Below are positions 15,555-19,667 of a stretch of 19,667 nt of DNA, one piece after another. Made by a program: the position numbers and the translations under genes. The notes under the pieces were generated by a model. It was given only the letters and a program-made list of their open reading frames with translations, did not search any database and had not been told where the DNA came from. How positions within the stretch are numbered: position 1 is the stretch's first letter; the number at the start of each line of letters is the position of its first letter. Where the stretch lies: contig DZDB01000013.1 of assembly GCA_022736605.1 (NCBI GenBank), forward strand, positions 1 to 19,667. Direction: 5' to 3'. The DNA comes from Sideroxydans lithotrophicus (GTDB lineage: Bacteria; Pseudomonadota; Gammaproteobacteria; Burkholderiales; Sulfuriferulaceae).

Positions 15555-15944
15555 TTAGATACGGCGTTTCTTGGGTGGACGGCAGCCGTTATGCGGCACT
15601 GGCGTCACATCGGAAATACTGGTGATTTTAAAACCGGCGTTATTCAGTGCGCGCACAGCCGATTCACGACCTGGACCTGGACCTTTAATACGCACTTCAA
15701 GATTCTTGACGCCACATTCTTGTGCCAGCTTGCCGGCATTTTCTGCCGCAATTTGCGCCGCGAATGGCGTACTTTTACGCGAGCCTTTAAAGCCCGCACC
15801 ACCCGAAGTCGCCCAAGACAATGCATTACCCTGACGGTCAGTAATGGTCACGATGGTGTTGTTAAAGGAAGCATGGATGTGAGCGATGCCTTCCGCCACA
15901 TTCTTTTTAACTTTCTTACGGACTCTGATATTTGCCTTAGCCAT
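15555..15944 (-). CDS. rpsK: 30S ribosomal protein S11
   Basis: Platform protein of the small subunit that contacts 16S helices near the mRNA exit; 129 residues. It shows GIAHIHASFNNTIVTITDRQ, GSRKSTPFAAQ and the conserved end PHNGCRPPKKRRI. The spacing to rpsM is 10 bases and to rpsD 14 bases, consistent with one transcript. A GGA-type ribosome site precedes the ATG. Confidence 0.98.
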   Translation of the reverse strand: MAKANIRVRKKVKKNVAEGIAHIHASFNNTIVTITDRQGNALSWATSGGAGFKGSRKSTPFAAQIAAENAGKLAQECGVKNLEVRIKGPGPGRESAVRALNNAGFKITSISDVTPVPHNGCRPPKKRRI

Positions 15945-15954
15945 GTCTTATCCT

Positions 15955-16317
15955 TTATTTGCTCGCACGCACGGCTTTTTTCGGGCCTTTGCGGGTACGC
16001 GCGTTGGTACGGGTACGTTGGCCACGCAATGGCAGGCCACGGCGATGACGCATGCCACGGTAGCAACCCATATCCATGAGACGCTTGATATTCATGGAGA
16101 TTTCGCGGCGCAGATCACCCTCCACCGTGTGCTTGGCTACGCCTTCGCGCAGCTTTTCCATGTCTGCGTCGGTCAGATCCTTGATCTTGGTAGCTGTATT
16201 GATACCTGCATCTACACAAATCTTACGCGACACAGTACGGCCAATGCCGTAAATCGCAGTTAATGCGATTTCTGCATGTTGGTGGTTCGGGATGTTTACC
16301 CCAGCGATACGGGCCAT
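15955..16317 (-). CDS. rpsM: 30S ribosomal protein S13
   Basis: Small-subunit head protein making bridge contacts with the 50S subunit and touching P-site tRNA through its basic tail; 120 residues. The start MARIAGVNIPNHQHAEIALT, the helix-hairpin-helix IYGIGRTVSRKIC, and the tail GQRTRTNARTRKGPKK are all typical. A GGAGTGA ribosome site stands ahead of the ATG. First gene of the alpha-type cluster after rpmJ. Confidence 0.98.
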   Translation of the reverse strand: MARIAGVNIPNHQHAEIALTAIYGIGRTVSRKICVDAGINTATKIKDLTDADMEKLREGVAKHTVEGDLRREISMNIKRLMDMGCYRGMRHRRGLPLRGQRTRTNARTRKGPKKAVRASK

Positions 16318-16373
16318 CTAATCACTCCGGAATCAAAAACTATAAATAAAGCACAAATGCCAAACTGAAAGAA

Positions 16374-16487
16374 TCAGCCTTGGCGCTGTTTGTGACGGGG
16401 ATCTTCACAAATCACCCGCACCACACCCTTGCGACGCACAATCTTGCACTTGCGGCAGATTTTTTTAACGGACGCCTGAACTCTCAT
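16374..16487 (-). CDS. rpmJ: 50S ribosomal protein L36, zinc-binding (C+) form
   Basis: Smallest large-subunit protein, 37 residues, found by reading the gap between infA and rpsM. It begins MRVQASVKKICRKCK and ends EDPRHKQRQG. C11, C14, C27 and H32 make the intact zinc-ribbon of the C+ type. GAGGAG stands 6 bases upstream of the ATG. The place between infA and rpsM is usual in Betaproteobacteria. Confidence 0.97.
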   Translation of the reverse strand: MRVQASVKKICRKCKIVRRKGVVRVICEDPRHKQRQG

Positions 16488-16498
16488 GAAAACTCCTC

Positions 16499-16520
16499 AA
16501 CAAAACCGCAGTCACTGCGG
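16499..16520 (-). terminator. Terminator-like hairpin between infA and rpmJ
   Basis: On the minus strand CCGCAG-TGA-CTGCGG (16506-16520) is followed by TTTTGTT. The stem has only six pairs and the loop three bases, so it should be a weak terminator or attenuator rather than a full stop, because essential genes of the same operon lie downstream. Confidence 0.35.
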
Positions 16521-16528
16521 GCAAAAAC

Positions 16529-16747
16529 TTATTTTGCGCGAAACGTAATCCGCGCCTTGGTCAAATCATAGGGCGTCAGCTCAACTGTCACCTTGTCACC
16601 TGGCAGAATACGAATGTAGTGCATGCGCATTTTTCCAGAAATATGACCTAACACCACATGACCATTTTCCAGCTTGACTCTAAAAGTTGCATTCGGCAGG
16701 GTTTCCAGCACCTCGCCCTGCATCTGGATGGTATCTTCTTTGGACAT
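16529..16747 (-). CDS. infA: Translation initiation factor IF-1
   Basis: Essential factor that binds the 30S A site during initiation; 72 residues, the standard length. The whole protein is one OB-fold: SKEDTIQMQGEVLETLPNATF, then NGHVVLGHISGKMRMHYIRI and PGDKVTVELTPYDLTKARI. It lies between secY and rpmJ, the arrangement seen in Betaproteobacteria but not in E. coli, where infA is elsewhere. No strong ribosome site is visible ahead of the ATG. Confidence 0.98.
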   Translation of the reverse strand: MSKEDTIQMQGEVLETLPNATFRVKLENGHVVLGHISGKMRMHYIRILPGDKVTVELTPYDLTKARITFRAK

Positions 16748-16766
16748 CTATCGAGCCACCGGCTGC

Positions 16767-18092
16767 TTAGCGAGAAACAAAATTACCACCTTTGAAGTTC
16801 GCCTTCTTAAGCAGGCCTTCATATTGATGCGACATGATGTAAGCCTGTACCTGCGCCATAAAGTCCATCGTAACCACAACGATAATCAGCAACGAAGTGC
16901 CACCAAAATAAAATGGCACATTAAATTTAACGATCAGGAACTCGGGCAACAAACATACCAGCGTAATGTAGATTGCGCCTACCAAAGTCAGGCGACCCAT
17001 GATCTTGTCTATGTAACGTGCCGTCTGCTCGCCTGGACGAATCCCAGGCACAAATGCACCGCTCTTTTTCAGGTTGTCCGCCGTTTCTTTTGGGTTGAAT
17101 ACCAACGCCGTGTAGAAAAAACAGAAAAACACAATGGCAGACGCATACAGCAGCACATAAACAGGCTGACCAGGTGAAAGTGCTGAACCTACGTCCTTTA
17201 ACCAGTGCATGCTTTCATGGCTACCAAACCAGCCCGCCAGCGTTGCCGGGAACAGAATAATACTGGAAGCAAAAATCGGCGGAATAACCCCTGCCATATT
17301 AAGCTTCAGGGGTAAATGCGAACTCTGCCCACCGTATACTTTGTTACCCACTTGGCGTTTGGCATAATTAACCAGAATCTTGCGCTGACCACGCTCAACG
17401 AACACCACCAGCGCTGTCACAAGAATCACTGCCACGAACAGCAGCAACACCAGCGGAATCGAAAAAGCACCGGTACGCGTCAACTCCAGCGTGCCACCAA
17501 TGGCATGCGGCAAACCAGCGACGATACCCGCGAAGATAATCATCGATATACCATTGCCAATGCCGCGTTCGGTAATTTGCTCACCCAGCCACATCAGGAA
17601 CATGGTACCTGCCACCAAGGTCATGACTGCGGTCATACGAAACATCAGACCAGGGTCAATCACCAAACCCGGTTGCGCCTCGAGCGCAATTGCAATCCCC
17701 AGCGCCTGGAAAAAAGCGAGACCCACGGTGCCATAGCGCGTGTACTGGGTAATCTTGCGGCGACCGCTTTCACCCTCTTTTTTCAACGCTTCTAGCTGGG
17801 GCGACACCACCGTCAACAACTGCATGATGATCGACGCCGAAATGTACGGCATGATACCCAAAGCAAACACGGTGAAACGCGATAACGCACCACCGGAGAA
17901 CATATTGAACATGCCCAATATGCCGCCCTCTTGCGAGCGGAACAACTGCTCAAGGGTAACCGGATCGATACCAGGAACAGGAATGTGCGCACCGATGCGG
18001 TAAACAATCAGTGCACCGATCAAAAACAGCAAACGCTGTTTCAGATCACCAAACTTGCCTGCAGCGCCAACGGTAGGTTTATTCGCAGCCAA
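16767..18092 (-). CDS. secY: Protein translocase subunit SecY
   Basis: Central channel of the SecYEG translocon, about 441 residues with ten membrane helices. Conserved parts include LLFLIGALIVYRIGAHIPVPGID in helix 1, MFSGGALSRFTVFALGIMPYI near the plug, VNYAKRQVG in the cytosolic loop, and the C-terminal YEGLLKKANFKGG. The start is TTG (18090-18092), three bases after the rplO stop. The length and first residues (AANKPTVGAAGKFGDLKQRL) fit the family and no usable ATG is nearby. It lies between rplO and infA. Confidence 0.97.
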   Translation of the reverse strand: MAANKPTVGAAGKFGDLKQRLLFLIGALIVYRIGAHIPVPGIDPVTLEQLFRSQEGGILGMFNMFSGGALSRFTVFALGIMPYISASIIMQLLTVVSPQLEALKKEGESGRRKITQYTRYGTVGLAFFQALGIAIALEAQPGLVIDPGLMFRMTAVMTLVAGTMFLMWLGEQITERGIGNGISMIIFAGIVAGLPHAIGGTLELTRTGAFSIPLVLLLFVAVILVTALVVFVERGQRKILVNYAKRQVGNKVYGGQSSHLPLKLNMAGVIPPIFASSIILFPATLAGWFGSHESMHWLKDVGSALSPGQPVYVLLYASAIVFFCFFYTALVFNPKETADNLKKSGAFVPGIRPGEQTARYIDKIMGRLTLVGAIYITLVCLLPEFLIVKFNVPFYFGGTSLLIIVVVTMDFMAQVQAYIMSHQYEGLLKKANFKGGNFVSR

Positions 18093-18095
18093 AGC

Positions 18096-18530
18096 TTATT
18101 CCACGAAACTGCCGCCAGCGGCTTCAATTGCAGCACGCGCGCCCTTGGTTGCCAGCACACCGTGCAATTTAACCGCACGCTTCAGCTGACCACACAAAAT
18201 CACTTTAGCGGTCTTGGCACGTGCAGGCACGACACCCGCTTGCTTCAAAACCAGAATATCTATGTCATCAACCGGCAACTTGTCCAGATCCGACAGTAAC
18301 ACCTGGGCTGTATCGCCCGCTGTAAGCGAAACGAAACCACGTTTAGGCAAACGACGTTGCAGCGGCATTTGACCGCCTTCAAAACCGACTTTATGAAAAC
18401 CGCCGGTACGTGATTTCTGGCCTTTGTGGCCTCGACCAGCAGTCTTGCCGAAGCCGCTGCCAATACCGCGACCTACGCGGCGACGCTCACTGTTGCTGCC
18501 AGCCGCGGGTTTAATCGTATTAAGTTGCAT
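18096..18530 (-). CDS. rplO: 50S ribosomal protein L15
   Basis: Late-assembling large-subunit protein binding 23S rRNA; 144 residues. The N-terminal half is the Gly/Arg-rich extension GRGIGSGFGKTAGRGHKGQK, and the globular half contains GFEGGQMPLQRRLPKRGF. Its ATG directly abuts the TAA of rpmD, so translation is probably coupled; secY follows after three bases. Confidence 0.98.
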   Translation of the reverse strand: MQLNTIKPAAGSNSERRRVGRGIGSGFGKTAGRGHKGQKSRTGGFHKVGFEGGQMPLQRRLPKRGFVSLTAGDTAQVLLSDLDKLPVDDIDILVLKQAGVVPARAKTAKVILCGQLKRAVKLHGVLATKGARAAIEAAGGSFVE

Positions 18531-18719
18531 TTAGCCCTCGCACTTCACGAGATAGTAGACCTTGTTGACCATACCGCGATTAGCGGGCGTATCCAGAACC
18601 TCAACCGTATGATTCAAACGGCGCAGACCCAGACCGCGCACACAGGCACGGTGAGATTGTTTGGTACCGATAACGCTCTTGACCAGCGTTACTTTCATCA
18701 TTTTGGCAACAGCAGTCAT
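18531..18719 (-). CDS. rpmD: 50S ribosomal protein L30
   Basis: Small large-subunit protein; 62 residues with the chosen ATG at 18717-18719. A GTG one codon upstream and ATGs at 18701 and 18698 are alternatives. GGAG at the end of rpsE lies at fitting distance before 18719. The family core runs from KVTLVKSVIG through QSHRACVRGLGLRRLNHTVEV to NRGMVNKVYYLVK. It sits between rpsE and rplO as usual. Confidence 0.95.
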   Translation of the reverse strand: MTAVAKMMKVTLVKSVIGTKQSHRACVRGLGLRRLNHTVEVLDTPANRGMVNKVYYLVKCEG

Positions 18720-18724
18720 CACCC

Positions 18725-19234
18725 TTACTCCATGATCTCTTCTATCGATTTACCACGCTTGGCAGCAATCTCAGAAGGTGAATTAACCTGCAACAAGCCA
18801 TTGATCGTCGCCCGTACCACGTTATATGGGTTGGTGGAGCCAATGCACTTGGCCAGGATGTTATGCACACCCATAACCTCGAATACAGCGCGCATGGGGC
18901 CGCCCGCGATAATCCCGGTACCTTCGGAAGCTGGCTGCATATAGACCACAGCGGCGCCGTGCTTACCAATCACTGCGTGATGCAAAGTGCCATTTTTCAG
19001 GTTGACCTTGACCAATTTGCGGCGCGCTTCGTCCATGGCTTTTTGCACCGCCACTGGCACTTCGCGGGATTTACCCTTGCCCATACCAATGCCACCGTCG
19101 CCATCGCCTACCACGGTCAAAGCGGCAAAACCGAGAATGCGGCCACCTTTAACAACTTTGGTTACACGGTTAACGGCAACCATCTTCTCGCGCAGGCCGT
19201 CAGTACTTTCTTGATTTGTTTCAAATCTTGCCAT
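18725..19234 (-). CDS. rpsE: 30S ribosomal protein S5
   Basis: Small-subunit protein important for decoding accuracy and mRNA unwinding; 169 residues from the second of two tandem ATGs (19234; the first is at 19237). The second places GGGG six bases upstream, so it is preferred. The double-stranded-RNA-binding domain holds EKMVAVNRVTKVVKGGRILG and GMGKGKSREVPVAVQKAM. The C-terminal domain holds GGPMRAVFEVMGVHNILAK. It ends 5 bases before rpmD. Confidence 0.97.
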   Translation of the reverse strand: MARFETNQESTDGLREKMVAVNRVTKVVKGGRILGFAALTVVGDGDGGIGMGKGKSREVPVAVQKAMDEARRKLVKVNLKNGTLHHAVIGKHGAAVVYMQPASEGTGIIAGGPMRAVFEVMGVHNILAKCIGSTNPYNVVRATINGLLQVNSPSEIAAKRGKSIEEIME

Positions 19235-19246
19235 CATTCACCCCAA

Positions 19247-19600
19247 TTAGAAGCTCAGGCCGTGTTCACGGGCAGCATCAGCCAAAGCCTTTACGCGGCC
19301 GTGGTAACGGAATCCGGAACGGTCGAACGCCACCTCACTGATACCCAGCAGCTTGGCTTTCTCGGCGATTCGCTTGCCCACCGCAACTGCGGCACCAACG
19401 TTGCCGCCGTTGCCCAACTCTTTGCGCAACTCGCCTTCGACGGTAGAAGCACTCACCAGAACCTTGTCGCCCGCCGCATCGATAATCTGCGCGTAAATAT
19501 GGCAGTTGGAACGGTAGACCACCAGACGATTGACTTTTTGATCTGCAATGCGGGCACGGGTTTTGCGTGCTCTGCGCAGACGCGCGGTATTCTTGTCCAT
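19247..19600 (-). CDS. rplR: 50S ribosomal protein L18
   Basis: 5S rRNA-binding protein of the central protuberance; 117 residues. It shows a basic N-terminus (RLRRARKTRARIADQKVNRL), VVYRSNCHIYAQIID, VGKRIAEKAKLLGI and the closing FDRSGFRYHGRVKALADAAREHGL, all family marks. It lies between rplF and rpsE in the usual spc order. Confidence 0.98.
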   Translation of the reverse strand: MDKNTARLRRARKTRARIADQKVNRLVVYRSNCHIYAQIIDAAGDKVLVSASTVEGELRKELGNGGNVGAAVAVGKRIAEKAKLLGISEVAFDRSGFRYHGRVKALADAAREHGLSF

Positions 19601-19613
19601 GATTAGCCTTTAC

Positions 19614-19667
19614 CTATTTTTTCTTGGTTTCTTTGATCACAACCACTTCGTCGGCATAGCGCACACC
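19614..19667 (-). CDS. rplF: 50S ribosomal protein L6, C-terminal end only
   Basis: Only the last 17 codons and the stop are inside the window; they read GVRYADEVVVIKETKKK. The GVRYADE.V..KE.KKK ending is typical of L6, and the place directly upstream of rplR is the expected one. The gene runs off the right edge and nothing more can be said of it. Confidence 0.9.
   Translation of the reverse strand, partial: GVRYADEVVVIKETKKK

Overview
The window reads as a chromosomal segment of a betaproteobacterium, most likely a microaerophilic member of the Nitrosomonadales/Gallionellales group. Three things point there: the infA-rpmJ-rpsM-rpsK-rpsD-rpoA-rplQ order, the cysteine-containing (C+) forms of S4 and L36, and the mix of cbb3 oxidase and small cytochromes c. 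The family-level placement is an inference, since no 16S or marker search was possible. All 25 genes look intact except ccoN (cut by the left edge) and rplF (cut by the right edge). No mobile element, tRNA, rRNA or CRISPR array was seen, and no stretch longer than about 140 bases lacks a gene.

Left region (1-6570): respiration. On the minus strand, in transcription order, lie ccoI (copper P-type ATPase), ccoS (assembly protein) and ccoN (catalytic subunit of cbb3 oxidase). Diverging from ccoI is a plus-strand four-gene cluster: a nitronate-monooxygenase-like flavoprotein, a small soluble cytochrome c, a lipoprotein cytochrome c, and a four-helix membrane protein carrying one CXXCH. I infer that the cluster is an electron-transfer module, possibly feeding the high-affinity oxidase next door; no described system with this composition is known to me. 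The two sides are tied together by a 26-bp AT-rich inverted repeat, ATATTARGAT-N6-ATCTTAATAT. It occurs almost identically upstream of ccoN and ccoI and in a weaker form over the -10 of the flavoprotein-cytochrome promoter. This shared operator plus the unusual cytochrome cluster is the most interesting content of the window.

Middle region (6590-13470): housekeeping and metabolism. A bidirectional terminator separates the cytochrome cluster from the minus-strand pair yajR-type transporter/ssb. uvrA diverges from yajR and overlaps a MOFRL-type glycerate 2-kinase by 4 bases. Converging on that gene is an S-adenosyl-L-methionine hydrolase (hydroxide adenosyltransferase, DUF62).

Right region (13437-19667): the distal part of the spc operon and the alpha operon, all on the minus strand: rplF(end)-rplR-rpsE-rpmD-rplO-secY-infA-rpmJ-rpsM-rpsK-rpsD-rpoA-rplQ. 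It is closed by a strong stem-loop terminator. A small terminator-like hairpin between infA and rpmJ may attenuate transcription inside the block.
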